Origin: Lutraria lutraria
Taxonomy: Eukaryota; Mollusca; Bivalvia; Venerida; Mactridae
Direction of reading: 5' to 3'
Assembly (NCBI GenBank): GCA_964023205.1
Contig: OZ026835.1
Coordinates: forward strand, 4,856,414-4,920,413
DNA: 64,000 bases
Shown here: piece by piece, positions 25,189 to 39,229 of the stretch
Layout: each line of letters opens with the position of its first letter
How positions within the stretch are numbered: the stretch's first letter is position 1
Notes under the pieces: generated by a model
What the model saw: the letters and a program-made list of their open reading frames with translations, nothing else
Databases searched by the model: none
What the model was told of the DNA's origin: nothing
Made by a program: the position numbers and the translations under genes

Positions 25189-25437
25189 AGTACAACCTCT
25201 CCAGAGCGGCCCTCTGTAGAGCAACAACCTCTCTATAACAACACATTCAACATTTACTTAAGCTGATAATTACTATAAATTTAACCTCTGTAGAGCAACA
25301 ACCTCTCTATAACAACACCTTCAAAATTTCCCTAAGCTGATATTTACTATAAATTTAACCTCTGTAGAGCAACAACCTCTGAATAACGGCCAATCTTTGC
25401 AGCTCCAACAGGGTGTTGCTCTACAGAGGTTGTACTG
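25189..25437. mobile_element. TIR MITE, AACCTCT family, with internal 75-bp repeats
   Basis: The left end AGTACAACCTCTCCAGAGCG is mirrored by right end GAGGTTGTACTG, with TA at the borders. Inside, CTCTGTAGAGCAACAACCTC recurs three times at about 75-bp spacing together with CTAAGCTGATATTTACTATA. The internal units resemble the terminal repeat itself. No ORF is present. Confidence 0.7.
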
Positions 25438-25639
25438 TACATGTAAAGGTAAATGATTAAAATTTATATATTTTCTCAAATTCTGGTATTTAGGCATAGA
25501 TCAATATAGGTCACAAAAGCATGACATATTGTTTATGTTAATTTATGTACTTTACTTGATAATAGAAATTCAATTGTATTGAGTTACAAAATAAAGCCAC
25601 ATCAAAAAGCCTGATGCAGTTTTTATTGATGATGATTGC

Positions 25640-25980
25640 TGGTATAACCAGGGATTTTTTTGGGGCGATTTTATAGCCGAAATTCGGTCATATTCCCAAC
25701 GGAAAATAGTATCTTTTTTTCCCAATTCACAGACAAAAATTCCCAATCCCCAAAAAAAAAAAATTTTTTTTTTTAAATTTTATAAGTTCATTAACATCAC
25801 TATTAGAAGTATATACCTTACTCTGCTACTGTTTTATGTGTAAATAAGTAGAATAAGTTGAACATTGCAAAAATTGTAGTTATACATTTTTCCCCAATTT
25901 TGATTAAAACACTGCGAAAATTCCCAATCCCAAGGGTATGGGTCATATTCCCAAAATACTGAGAAAAAACCCTGATAACA
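25640..25980. repeat. Dispersed repeat with 'ttcccaa' motif
   Basis: Several ATTCCCAATCCC and ATATTCCCAA blocks and GCCGAAATTCGGTCATATTC are present. An inverted relative lies at 55880-56065, where GGGAATTTCTGTCTCAAATT and GAATTTCGGCC match. The ORF seen at 55896 is part of this repeat, not a gene. Confidence 0.55.
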
Positions 25981-26765
25981 CTTTAAAATATATATGTATA
26001 AATATATAGATGTATAATGTGATCATCATATTTTACAAGAGGCTTTTAAATAATTAACTCAGTTCAATGTTTTACATTTGAAGAAAGCATAACAATACAT
26101 TCTTAAGGCGAACCATAACAAACAATGAATCATTACTACTCTAGTTAAAGCCATAGTGAATTAACCGCAATCCAAATATAATTTAACAAAAAACAGACTA
26201 CAAAGTATTTCCTGGTTTAAGTATAGATTAGATCATTTAATCCATTCTCAAAAACCTTGAAATAAGACTAGCATTAAGTGGTTCAATTCTGTTCAATTCT
26301 AGTTCTAGGGCTTAGGCTAATTGCTGTTGAAAGTTCAGCAACAGAATTCAGTTACAGACAAAGAAGAAGAACAAGTCTTTATAACACACACTAATAATGA
26401 GCACAAAATACACACAAGGCCATCACCTGCCTGACCGCCATCTTTCTCCTAATCAGCTTGATAAATTAATGATCCATTAAAACTAATGTTACTATCCACA
26501 GATAATTGTCCCTGATTTTAATGCATGAAAGATTCCATGCTCTTAGTATCTGGTGACATTTTAACAGTACACCAAGGAATCATTAGCAGTGTATTAGACT
26601 TAATTAGTTTAGATTTTGTATCTTTCATGGTTTTCCTGACAGGAGGTGGGGTACAATAAAGCTCTTTAAATATCACAGGACTTAAATAAAGGAAAAATCC
26701 TGACGTAAAGAGAATTGTTTTTTTTGGGGGGGGGGCAATTACAGCCAATGAATGACCACCATTAA

Positions 26766-26796
26766 AAATATATATTATATATATATATATATATCT
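26766..26796. repeat. AT microsatellite
   Basis: An (AT)n run interrupted once, in MAP7 intron 2. Confidence 0.7.
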
Positions 26797-27466
26797 ATAT
26801 CACTGATTCCATGAAACTTTAAAGAAACCACCATTCCTCCATTCTCACATGACTGAAACAGTGAGTGACTAACTCTATACATATTAATACTTCACTATTC
26901 AACCTATATTTATAAACCATCTATTAAATAATACATAGATCAACAATGTTAGTAATAACTTATATGTGCATCAAATTATCATATAGATATATGTTCACCA
27001 ACCAAGAAGCTTTTTATGGCCCCAAACAAATTGAATACTAAACATATAAAGATGAAATGATATCAATAATGCAAAGCCAAAAGTTAAATTTGATATGATA
27101 AGGTTATAAGAAATGTGCCAGTAAATGATACAACTACAAAGTATAGGACATTCAAGAAAATTCAGAAATGTTGATTTTAAGTTCAGGAAATATACGGTCA
27201 GACACCACTAAATAACAAACTGAGAACAATCAGAGTAAAAAAACAATAAATATACAGAATATTATTATACAATGTACCAGTATGTACAAAATTTAACATC
27301 AATAAAACACAAACCACACTTTTATAAAGGAATTATGCACAATATGGAAATAAGGGCATTTACTAGTGCAGTCAGTGAGTGGACAATCTTGAATCACAAT
27401 TAATTAATTTTGGACCAACCCACATTGACACAAAATACTGACTTCTTATTGGCTGTAGAGACTTTA

Positions 27467-27616
27467 CAGTCAAACCTGTAAACAAAGGTCACCACATGGA
27501 GTGTAGATATTACTTTCATGTACAGTCAATCATTATTCAAGGTATTACTGGGTCTATGGATATATGCAATTTATTTGTATAAGTGGCTGTTTTACACAGG
27601 TGATCATCATTCACAG
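27467..27616. mobile_element. Diverged AAACCTGT-family element
   Basis: It begins CAGTCAAACCTGTAAACAAA. Toward the right it has TTTTACACAGGTGATC and TCACAGGTTG in inverted sense, which suggests decayed terminal repeats. Confidence 0.4.
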
Positions 27617-29629
27617 GTTGCCCTTCACCCTTGTTTCAATGAATGATTTTTTTCTAATTTGCAAGAAAGAGGGCTGATCTGAAACCAGGAAGTACATAGA
27701 GCAGCTGATGAGAGATAAGATAATTGTTAACTAACTACCACCTAATCGTCCACATAATAATTAGTAGTACAAACTACAACAGCCAGCAAAGCTCATACAT
27801 TACAAACAATATTTCATAGACCTGCAAGCAAAGATAGAAGCTTTAAAAGCTGATATATCATATATATAACATAGGATGATAGATGAACAAGCACTAACAT
27901 AAAGCATGCATGTGATATTAGCTCAACTACAAGCTACATTTGGCTGAAACAATCATCGCACCAAAACAATTTTTTTTAATGATTTTCCAGTCTCGTCCAT
28001 AAAAAAGTTACAGGCATCAATTCATGTTTTCATTACAGATACCACTCAAGATTCTATCATTGTTTTAAAAAAAAAAAAAATATGAATAAAATGATTTTAA
28101 GATATTTATGACACTTTATTAAAATATTAAAGATGTATAAAGTGTTGGAAAAGTGTAGAAAAAAATATCATGATAATGTACTAGAGTAAATTAAATATTG
28201 ATAGAATTTGTATGGCGATCAATACAGTACTTTTTAAGTCATTCAAGCGTTACACAATCGCCTTCAATCACTATCCTTACATAGAATTTATAAAAATTAT
28301 TCTGCCAATTATAAACACAAGAGCTGCTGACTTACATATATACAGTATATTACAAGTTTGAAAAAAGACTAAAGCTAAAAGCCTACGGTTTGATTTGCTC
28401 GAGACAACAAAAGTTTCAGCCAAAAGCTCTACACCTACAAACAACTAACAAGGGCTCTTACAGACAACATATTCATTCTGATATAAGCAAGCATTTCATC
28501 TATAAAACATTCCAAACAGTAGCAGCATTATTATTAAACAGCTAGATCATCAATAATTGCAATAAAGGACTTTTGTATCATGCATCAATAGTTAAAGTTA
28601 TCAAATTAAAAAAAAAAATGCTTTACTTCAGTTTTGAGTTCAAGTTCAACTCAACACAAATTTCATGACACAAACTATCATTTTAAACCAACTATAATGA
28701 GTCAAAATGAGAGTTAAATAAGAGCTTTCCGAACACTGAGACTCATTATTCTAGTAAATACACATATATGAATACATTACGTCTGTAACAACCCTGAATA
28801 AATGTAAGCAAACTAGACACACAGACGGACAGACAGACAAACAGATGTCAGATGCTGGTGTATAATGTTCTATGACCTAAGTCATGTCGGAGATACTTGC
28901 CTGATCTTCCGCTCCATATCATGTATAATTTTTTAGCATCCACCCCTGGAGAAAATACCATTAATGGTATACATGTCATGAAAATGATATAAACAGCAAA
29001 TATGTCATTTGCAATGGTATGGAAAATAAAGAAAAAGATTTGATGATTAAAAATTCACAGCTTAAAGCTGCTCGTAAGTACAATATAAAGTTACTTAGCT
29101 AAATATATTGTAAGGAAGGAATTAAAACTAAATCCATATACAACAGTTAGTATTTGTTTTGTTATATAAAAGAAAGATGGGTAACTCAAAGGTACTTTTA
29201 AATAATACAGGCAGAAATAAAACAAAATGCACAAAACCATGCTATTCAGCAGCTTTTCCAAGTTCTTTTTACACAATGAAATATTTGTATAATTAGTAAA
29301 AGTTGGGAAATCCAACAATTTCAAACTATCCCTAGAACTTTTTTTTCTTTAAAATATTCAATTCACACACGAGCAGCTTTATCAGTGTCTATAATTAATT
29401 GCACAAATGTCATGATGTCATAAATGTATCTTCAATTGCATAATAACTGATTACTTAAAACTCACAAACACTTCATGAATATCAAAACTAGCAAAATAAT
29501 AGCTCAAGCTCAAACATTGGTAAATTCACTGCAGAAACAAAGGGAAAGAAAAATATCAAGCCACACGGCATGGTCTAGACCACAATGCAAAAATAAGTTA
29601 CAAAAAGCACTTCCATGACAATATTATAC

Positions 29630-30088
29630 CTTTGTCCCTTCCAGGAGTACTGCTTTTGCCAGAGCTGGCAACAGAGCTTGGTCGACTTCCAGCAAAACTT
29701 TCATTAAGTCGGCCACTACTTCCATCATGGGATCTCTTTTCCAATAAAACACTATCAGTCAACCTTCTATCAGACTTTAATTTCCTTTCACCAGGCTCTT
29801 CATCATCCTTAACAACAGTTTCATCCCCTTCATTATCCACTGAACTAACATTAAAACTAATTTGATCACCTAAATTTTCACTACTTATAGTTCCAGGGTT
29901 TTCTGCATTCACTTCATATTTTCCAGTTCTACCAGAAGTTCCAGAATCAATTGATTCAGTTTCACTATTATTTCCACTTTGCAGTTTTTCTAACTCTGAA
30001 GATGGACTATCCATGTCCATTCTTAATTCAGTTGAATTAGCCATATCACCATCTACATCAGTGCCTGCTTCGGTGTCGTCTTTGGAAC
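29630..30088 (-). CDS. MAP7: MAP7 coding exon 2, acidic Ser-rich region
   Basis: This is the largest exon of the gene (459 nt, phase 1 to 1). The acceptor is attccag|GT and the donor is AAAG|GTATAA. It encodes residues 15-167, starting SKDDTEAGTDVDGDMAN and ending near SSGKSSTPGRDK. The stretch is low in hydrophobics and rich in Ser, Asp, Glu and Gly, so probably disordered and phosphorylatable. SRPSSVASSGKSSTPGR near the end is a basic Ser/Pro patch just before the coiled coil. The 3' base plus the first two of exon 3 form Asp. Other MAP7 proteins also have a disordered stretch before the microtubule-binding coil. The isoform beginning at 19198 would skip this exon. Confidence 0.85.
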
Positions 30089-30215
30089 CTGGAATTATAT
30101 CGACACTAATAGTTAACAACGGGTCAATAAGGGTCATCTATATGTGATGACCAACCTTCTAACCAAATCTGAAGTGTTCTCTAGTTATTGGTTGGACAGG
30201 TTTTGATATATAACT
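30089..30215. repeat. 'ccttgac' class repeat abutting MAP7 exon 2
   Basis: GGGTCATCTATATGTGATGA and CCAACCTTCTAACCAAATCT match the 21240 repeat. The repeat ends within about 30 bp of the exon 2 acceptor, so it was inserted very near the splice site. Confidence 0.45.
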
Positions 30216-33200
30216 TTAATAACAATATTACTTTATCTTTGAAAACATTCTGAGCTAAAAATGTAACAGGAAGGTAATCAGAGGCTTGCACTGATATCCA
30301 TCTATGATGCAAGTGGAAAGATATCTTAGTTTAAAATCACCAAAATTAATCTACATGATAACAGTCATCATTGTTCTATCAAGTTTTAATTACTACCATG
30401 TCATCACCATGTTACAATACACCGACTGTAATAGTTCAATTTACCACACCTCACTGAGGGCTTTAATTACCGTAATTTCTGTTCATAGAGAAAACTCACA
30501 AATCAAGATGACATAGTTGCTTTCACAACCTCTTTTTTAGAATCCTACATAAGTCGCTCATGTAAGTTATATTTCCCTATAAGTGAGTACAAGGCTACTA
30601 GCACCACTTTGCTTGCTTATTTTTGCTTAAGATTTGCCCCAAGTTTCGGGTTTTGTAGTGTAGACATATCATCCAAAACCTATTCTAGGTCTGTCCCCGC
30701 CCCAAAAGGAGGAAAATAACATCTAGCATTCTGTTTATGAATTAAAAGTTCACATTGATCAGGTTCTAGGTTCAGTAATGGATTCTTGGTTTCATCAAAA
30801 AGTAAATTTAAAGCAATTTAGTGCACATTGAGAGGGACTGACAATAATTAACAATAAACCAATGCACCATTCCCTACCTCATAACAAAGTAGTTTCCTTT
30901 ATTCAGAATTATTCAAAAAATACTGTTTTCAAGAATAAACATTAAATCAAGACTGTGTCAACAGGCCTGCATTATGAATTATCAATACTGTTATATCAGA
31001 TTCATTAATCATCTCTCAGCATATGCTGTGTTACCAAAGGAACTGTCTTCAACAGCTGAAAGCAATTTAATAAAATAAATAATCTGTACATGCTGCACAC
31101 ATTGTGACCAACACTTTCAAGAGATTTTACATGAACAGGAAATTATGATAACAAAAACCAATATGCAAACAAAGACCTGTTCGCTTTTAAGCTGTTCAAG
31201 GTAACAGACTTACTTTTTTGGTACAAAACAAAACAGCTTACAAAAGATTGTAATCTACAGCATAACATAGCAAGGGAGGCAACTAGTTTACAACAAAGGC
31301 ATATTTTGCAATGATTTCCAGATAATATTGTTTTCACAGTATTGATGTTTAAGGATAGCCATGATAACACTGGTGTTTTACAAACTGAATGAGTGAGTAA
31401 TATAATTTAGTGCAACGGATATGTCATTATAAACAGGCAGCCTGGAAAGGACTTATCAAGTTATTGTCAACCTTATTCATAGACTAACAAGGAATAAGAC
31501 AGACAACTGACATTTGCATTCTATTTTTTTTTGACAGCCAGGACAGGGCAACCAACAGTTATCACAACAACTAAAGTAAACATCAATGCAACATATCAAT
31601 TTTTAAAGTAAGTAAGCAGTAAGAGTGACAATGTGGAAATCACACGTGGAAATGTATGTAATATGATTGTTTTGACAAACACCTTGTCTTAGTACTGGAA
31701 ACTGCACAGAACTTAAAGGGTCTAAATATACCAAGAACTTCCATACAAAAGTAACCAATAATATCACACCTAACAAAATCCAAGGTTAAAACATTGCATC
31801 ATTTTTCCAAGTGTTTACCTATACATCATGATCAATATTTGAACAGCATATTGAGTTGATTTTACAGCAGTAAGGTAGCACATCCCACATGGTACCCATC
31901 GATCCTTTAACACTACCACACAGCAACAGCTGGTGTTGCTTTCTTGAACCATATCAAGGTACAGTATGCCAGTATGGCAGTAATTATACAATAACCTTAT
32001 CAGATCAAAATCCTTTTGTTTCATCTACTTAGAGGGGAAAGCATGAATACTTAATTCAACTGACTTCTAAATCAGAGACTAAAAGGTCAGCTTCAGATTA
32101 TGTGTTGTTGTCTGATGTACATTGTTCCTTGTAATTTTGATAAATATACATGAAAGGTCAGACATGAAGTATACCTACTTCTTCCAGGGTCACTCCATCC
32201 AATGGTCTTAAAATATCATAAGCACACATTTTAGTAGTGGAGAGCTGAATGTATTTGTAGAATATATACAAGTAAAATTAAGTGTAGTAAACAAAATGTG
32301 ACCTGTAGTAACGGTGATGGATTAATTGCAGCTTTTTGGTAACATGAAAGTATACAAGTCAACAGAGCCAAATTAAAAATCCTGAAAATCATAATTATGT
32401 GGCCCACAATTTTTACCAAACAAGAGGCCTTCAGCCATCTTGTTTCCATATTTAACTGACAATTTGTATTAAAGAAAATCCTTCAGTGCAGATTAAATTG
32501 AGCATAACTTTGCCATTTCTTGAGATATTTTCATCAAGTAACTAACTTGCTCAGAAAACATAGCTCTTTCAGGACAGATAATCCCAAATTCCGGATATAT
32601 CCAGAATATTGACACCCCTGGATCCCTGGATATAACAATATTAACATTATATCTGCTTAATTAATTTAATTCAAATTATCTTGAAAAAATTACATGTACA
32701 CCATACCGACTTCATTTAATTGTTTGATCAAAACAAAGCATCATTATAAATCAATTAAAGCCACATAATAAGTGATAAGAGTTCAAAAACTGAGCTAACA
32801 ACTATATGATAATCAAAATTACCAATAATTAACACTTGTCTGGATCAATAAAGCATATGGATTATAAATAAGTAACAATACCATAGAGACCTGACAATGA
32901 GACTTAAGTCTGCACTATATGAGATCAAAGGAACATATTGCAACATATGACAATTACATTAGGAACTGTACTGTAAGTTAATCAACTAATAGTAAATGAT
33001 TACTGTCAAGTAAGTATAAGTATTGTATCAATATATATGTCAAAGTGTTTGCCAATTAGACCGTACCTTTACCATTCTGATACATTCAATAATCAATATG
33101 ATCAGAAACATTACTTATAAGTAAGATCAACATAATTATCTGCTTTGGTCAGGTAAATAGTCACACTCTGTTTGGGGTGCCTTTGTTCTTTGTGAAAACA

Positions 33201-34560
33201 AAGTCTGATCTTTTTTATAAAATATATTACAACATGTCAGACACCCAAAAACAAGAGCGCCACAAGAGGTGCCAATGCTCTTCTGTACCATCCTAATAAG
33301 ATCTATCCACCAATGAAGTGTCATGTTGATACCTTATATAATTTCTGAGTTATGAGCTACATTAAAGTTTTTGCACAGATGCAGTCATGCTGACACAAAT
33401 GATACAGTGATCACAACAGCTTGACTTTTCTTTGAAAACAGACAAGCTAAAAATCACTGTCAATATAATGCAGTTTATGGATGTATAGGGCTATTGAGCA
33501 CTATTTGTTAACAAATTTTCTAAAAACTTAAACAAAACTCAGAATTTTTCAACATCTAAACCAGACTAGGACATGTCAGTCACATTTGATGAACTCTTGA
33601 CTTAATATGTCTGTAAACTGTAAACAAAGTCATTACCCCGCATAACATCATGACCACCATTGTTAAGGACATGCAGCAGCAGTGTCGGCGAATGTGGTAC
33701 CATATTTACCTCAGTAAAAAGGTCACTATGTGAACAACAACCAGCTTTAATCACACATTTTATGATTTATTTGTTTATATAACAGATCAAATAAACCTCT
33801 GTACAAATGTCAACTATACATAAAGACCCTGTTTCATATCCAGATAATTTAATTAAATACTGTTGATTATGCTGGGGGTTGCCAGCATTCAAAGCACATG
33901 TTACTTGGGTGTACATATAATTTCAGAGGTTTAAATTTATTTAACTTGTCTATAATATAAATCAAACATTTTCACAAAAAACAAACAACAGACTCACTGT
34001 ATGAAGCAATATCAACCATAAACAAATCTTTACATGCAGCATATTGATGCGCAGAAAATATAATATTATACAGTGCGGGAGGGGGATGGTAACCTGTGAT
34101 ATAAATGAACAATAAATAATTAAATGTAGGAAGCCAGAGTCATATTGCTTGCATAACTAACCGCAGAACACACATCACCATACTAGGAAACATAATGGTT
34201 GCCATGACAACTAATTCATATGACAAGAAACAGAGAAAACATAATGTCAACACTAACAACCAGTAACCATAATTCTATACCTTCCACTGGATACTTCTTG
34301 GATTGATTCAGATGAAATATAACCAAATAAGTAACTAATATTTCAATCATATTTATATAATTGTGATAAAATTTTTTATCAACACAATGAAGTTATATTT
34401 AGATAATTATATAGAAACAAGAAGAATTAATGTTTGATTTAGTTCTGTGAGGCAGAATATGGTCCCATGGACCTTTGATACTAATGTAAACTTACAACAG
34501 TTATAAGAAACACTCAACAGACATGACAACACTTTAAGTAAGAAACAAATCATAACCTAC

Positions 34561-34663
34561 ATGCTTCATCCACATTCACAACTGAAGAATTTGAAGTTGA
34601 GAATTCTGTGGAACTTTCCACGTCAGAGTCCCACCATTTAACGCGTGACATAATTTCCGACAT
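34561..34663 (-). CDS. MAP7: Alternative first coding exon of MAP7
   Basis: An ATG-led frame of 34 codons begins MSEIMSRVKWWDSDVESS and ends with Asp-Glu-Ala plus one base at donor GCAT|GTAGGT, phase 1. That is the phase needed to enter exon 2, which starts with two bases completing a codon. The peptide is rich in Ser and acidic residues, with one Trp-Trp pair, and has no internal stop. It lies in MAP7 intron 1, about 4.5 kb upstream of exon 2. Composition, phase and donor support a second promoter giving a different N-terminus. No clear TATA or other promoter motif is seen above it. It might instead belong to a nested gene. Confidence 0.5.
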
Positions 34664-35762
34664 CACTTAATAACATGACAAAAACATAACAACAACAGCT
34701 ATCTATATGACATTTTTTTCAAACATATTCACTGAAAGAAATATCTCCAGAAGTCCATGCCCACAGTTACAAACACACAACAATGTATGTAATTATATGT
34801 ATGTAATTAAGTGTATGGTTTCAATGGAACACACATATCAACTAGTAGAATTATCTAGAGTCCATCTGTTCATATAAAGCCTATAAATAGTTAATATCCA
34901 CCCTTCATCTGATAACAAACAGTACCACTTCCATGGAAATTTACTTCTTTTTTATCCAATTAATAGAATTATTGAGTCCTGTCGAACATACCTTACAGAT
35001 GTATCAGCCAAGCATCATGGCACTTCTAACATTTTAAAGGCATTATATCATTAATTTCTGTTTTCATTGAGTGGCAAAATCAATAAATGGTCTATTTTAA
35101 TATGAGTACAGAATGGAAGGCTGCACAGCATCAGTTATCGACTAATTCAGCCTCCCATCTTTATTATCATACAGGTAAGAACCATATACAGTATTTTATG
35201 TACTGAGTAGTTTCAACTTTAACAACTGCGTAGTTCTCAATATAAATAATGGTGACATTGCATGCTAACAGACGCTTAACCAAAACATAAGGACACAAGA
35301 CAGATAACCCTTGGCTTCTTTGAGAAAAAAACATAACAACTGGAAACAATCAAGCTTTGGTAACATCAATACCGGTACAGTCTACTTGACAGTGAAACTA
35401 TATAATAATTATACAGTCGGTGGCTTAAAGTTTTCTTGTAGTGATAGTAAATTAAGAAGCAGCCACTTCAAGAACATGAGACAATTTATAACATTTCATA
35501 CACTAAAACAATACTGGATGACCTGTTGTATAGGAGTAACTTGTTTTATTTACAATTAAAAAGGTTTGTGATTGCCAGTGCTCCTAATCTAGAGGCTTGC
35601 TGTACTATTTGAACATTTTGAATGGCTTTAAAAAATTTCACATTTGGACATTTATAATGCTATCCTCTGACAGTGGACTATATTATGCAATACAGCCCTT
35701 GGTAAAAACATACTGACGGTACATGACAAGGACAAAGAATGGTATTTTGGAGTCATGTACAT

Positions 35763-35970
35763 ACTGTCTGTCTCCCTTGTAGAACATTCAAGAACTAGGG
35801 TTTCTTTTTTCGATTTCATTTCAAGGCTTTTATTTTAGGAAAAGGGGAAGACGCTGGGCGTTGGCAGAAGGGACAGAGGACTTAAACACCAATGAGCACG
35901 TAAACTGAGGACTAACACCAATGAGCATGTAAACTGTCTGTCTCCCTTGTAGGATATTCAGAAACTACTT
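35763..35970. repeat. Local duplication cluster
   Basis: ACTGTCTGTCTCCCTTGTAG occurs at 35763 and again at 35933, each followed by a similar ATTCA-GAA-CTA segment. Between them ACACCAATGAGCACGTAAAC is itself duplicated in tandem (near 35887 and 35915). The repeats are nested, as after slippage or unequal exchange. Confidence 0.7.
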
Positions 35971-36701
35971 TTTAAACACTGGCTGACCTTTTTCATCATC
36001 ATCATCATTACATTTGAAATAATGTCTAGCTTGCTTGGATAAGCAGATCATGTTACAGCAGAAGTGCTTAGATATATCATTATTGCACAATACCTCAGTG
36101 AGGGGTGGTAAATTAATTAACACTAGATAATAACACATACTGTTACGTTCACGCTGGCAGAGGTGATGTATAGCAATACAGGAACTTATCAGCTAGACTC
36201 AGCAGCTCCACATACATGATTCATAATAGATCAAGGATGAGGACCTATATAATATTATCTTACAAGTTACATCAAATATTAATAGAATTTAATGGAAAAT
36301 AACTAAACATGCATCCATTAACCAATGAAATTGAGGAAGATAAAAACAGCAAATTCTGCTAAATCTATCTGATGAAGAATAATTCAGAGGATGTTATTTT
36401 TTTACTTTTTATCGGTAAAGTCTGACATAGTTGTTCTATCTTCACTGATGAACTGTGAAATCATCACCCATTATCTTACATTACAAACAGTTTAACCTTA
36501 GAGTACCCAAGAATCAAGATATAATCATGGCTACTGTTGATTCCAAGTGTCTAAAATAGTACAAGCAGGTGTGAATATTAGAAGCACTTGTTTAGACAGC
36601 TGTTGCCCCAAAAAAGGTACCCTAAGGTCATATGCTAGTCTAACAAAATCTGGTTCAAATCAAATTTCTGCAAATCCTAACTTGACAAAGTACTAGTAAT
36701 A

Positions 36702-36788
36702 CAGTACAACCTCTCTAAAGCAACAACCTCTCAACAACAACATGATTTCCCTACTCCAAAAGGGTGAAGCATTGGAGAGGATACACTC
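36702..36788. mobile_element. Short AACCTCT-family TIR element
   Basis: CAGTACAACCTCTCTAAAGC at the left and AGCATTGGAGAGGATACACT at the right are imperfect inverted ends, flanked by TA on both sides. At about 87 bp it is the smallest copy in the window. Confidence 0.55.
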
Positions 36789-36834
36789 TACCAATTTCTA
36801 AATAACAGACTCTAATACATTAACACGGCTCAAA

Positions 36835-37090
36835 CAAGAGTGCCAGGCTACAAAATACGCCTGTCAAGGGCCATTCTATAACTCAGAAGTGCCTGAGCCG
36901 ATTGGGCTGGTTATCGAACTTGACTTGAGATCTCATGGCCATAAACATTTCCATCAAGTTTGGTGAGGATCCGAATAAAACTGTTTGAATTAGAGAGCGG
37001 ATGCCATTGTGGACGTCGCCCGCCCACCAACCTGCCCGCTATGGGTGTTCCCATAATATGACCCGTTTTTTTTCAAACGGGCGTATAAAA
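36835..37090. repeat. Dispersed bivalve-type repeat ending in CAAACGGGCGTATAAAAA
   Basis: CAAGAGTGCCAGGCTACAAA, ATCAAGTTTGGTGAGGATCC, TTAGAGAGCGGATGCCATTG and a final CAAACGGGCGTATAAAAA appear in the order of a repeat I know from bivalve genomes. GC content is higher than the surroundings. There is no ORF. Confidence 0.6.
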
Positions 37091-37628
37091 ACAATCATTA
37101 ACAGCATTAAAACATTGCACCAAGGTACACCAAGCAAATCATAACAGAACAGTTTAACTAAATGTTAGAGAACAATACCTTACAAGGATCACAAGTACAT
37201 GACTGGTAGTGGTTATACCTTTTAACTCCATCATGATGTATATTTACACCATAACTATTCCAATCTACAATCACTTCATATCATTCCAAGGAACATCACA
37301 TAAAATTTCACATACATTGAACACATTAGAAGGTTTATATATTTACAATAAAGAATGAAATATCAAGGTACAGTACTAGTCTACAGACAGGAATCAGTAG
37401 TGAAGAATTTATGATTTTTTGAAACGATCTGATGTTGGGTGGTTACCAAGATTCTGACAAACTGTGAGAGTTTACAACACATGCTATACACATATAATAT
37501 TGCGCAAGAATTCTATACATACATACATACAACATCAGGTTGTAATAATCAAACAGTGTCTAGCCTTGAATGAAAAGCAATAAATGTAACATCTGTAATA
37601 CAAAATCAAGGAGCACCTTTCAGTATCG

Positions 37629-37672
37629 ATGAAGATGACGATGATGATGAAGAAAAAGATGATGATGATGTC
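37629..37672. repeat. GAT/GAA microsatellite
   Basis: GATGAAGATGACGATGATGA and AAAAGATGATGATGATG make an imperfect trinucleotide run. On the plus strand it reads as an Asp/Glu tract within a 42-codon open frame, but without splice sites or flanking coding character, so it is called a microsatellite. Confidence 0.6.
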
Positions 37673-39229
37673 CAAAATTTTAAAACTTTATATAATTTAA
37701 CCTAACTTTTATTAGTGTAATTTCTAAATTGTACTGTAGGCAATAAATTAACAAGGATCCAGATTTTTTAACTTATACACATACCTAAGTTAACAAACCA
37801 TATCTTGAATTTTAGTAATATTTTATTTTTTTGTGCATGCAGTGACAATAAAAATATGGAAAAATTATACAATGGAATGTCTAGGAAAATTTGTTAACCA
37901 CTAACATGGATCCACGAACATATATAATAAAATAAAATTACTGACCTAGATTTAAACATAACCTATGTGCAGTATTTGACATGACTTCTCTTTGGCCCCA
38001 AATATATAATTACTGACATTTTAAAATCTATTTGTGTTACTTCAACATTTAACAGACTGTCACAGATCTATCAATCCTTGAATGTCTGAACAAGTGGAAA
38101 TATATCATATGTCATGTTCTGGTGTAGAAATCAGTGTTTACAATCACTTTGTACAAAATGATAAACTACAATACTATCACCCATGATCAGGATACTAGAT
38201 GAAAAAGTGTAAAAAATAGTGAAATAAGCCAGTAAAAAAGGCCTGAGGTGTTAGATACAATATCAACCATAGGGTCTGAACTTGGCTAGTAAGGGCGAAA
38301 ATGAGGTAATAGAAACTAGTATGCACCAGACCTGAACTTTTTATGGTTGCTCAAATTTAAGACTGAAATGGTGGTCGTGTTTTTTGACAGATCTCTACAT
38401 TATGAAACTGATGTTAAATCTTTATAGACTGAGATGATTTCATGTGACTGACAATTTATGAATTTCTGGTTCATTTTTATCACAAAGCGAATTTGTTAAT
38501 ATCTTTGTCATTTTGACCATGACCTTTAATTGACCTATAAGCGATAAGGTCATCAACTGACTATAACTTAAGTCACAGATATATAAGAAATCTCAGGAGT
38601 TTTCAGACTTGAAGTCCCAATTACCTTGACCTTTAACCAATTTTCCTTCCTGGAAAACAATGTAAATGCTTTATGCAAACTACATGGTAAACTAACCAAC
38701 AGACAGGCCACATAATAATATATCAACCTGACAGAATTAATAGACATTTTGCACATTCATTGCAAAAAATAAACACTGATTGTGATAACAGTTTGAGACA
38801 GAATTGTGGTACAGGGTTAATACATACAGTCAACATTACATGAATACTGATATAGTATGCAGAAATGTTGCACATATATTACATATAGTAACAATACCTA
38901 TAAACAGCCTGGGTAGACAAAACAGTAAACATTTTTCCACAGACATACACATTTACAGTAATAACATTTACACAAACTTTAATGTTAAATAAATGTTTTT
39001 TTTGTTTTGTTTTTGTTATTCAATGAATCACATTTTATATAATAACTTGTAAATAGTGAGTAAAAATGAATCACTAAATAATATTGGTCATGCATTTTTA
39101 ACCCCAGATCTACCTTACTTTATTCAACAATCACATGAACATTGAACAATTTGCTGATCAGAGACCAGCCACATACAATGACTAATGTTGTAATTTTGTC
39201 TACACTGGATTGAGGAAATATTTACATAT

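Larger units (their letters stand above)
19199..29629. other. MAP7 intron 2, proximal part
   Basis: Holds the plus-strand exon-like ORF at 20429, repeats at 21240 and 25640, a SINE at 22262 and TIR elements at 25189 and 27467. The rest is AT-rich with nothing recognised. Frames over 60 codons here are Ser/Phe/Tyr/Ile-rich chance ORFs. Confidence 0.5.

Noticed and set aside
29632..29865. Plus-strand Leu/Ser-rich ORF
   Set aside because: It is the antisense shadow of MAP7 exon 2.
37603..37710. Acidic 42-codon plus frame (Asp/Glu tract)
   Set aside because: Explained by a GAT/GAA microsatellite; no donor or acceptor fits and the ends are AT-rich noise.
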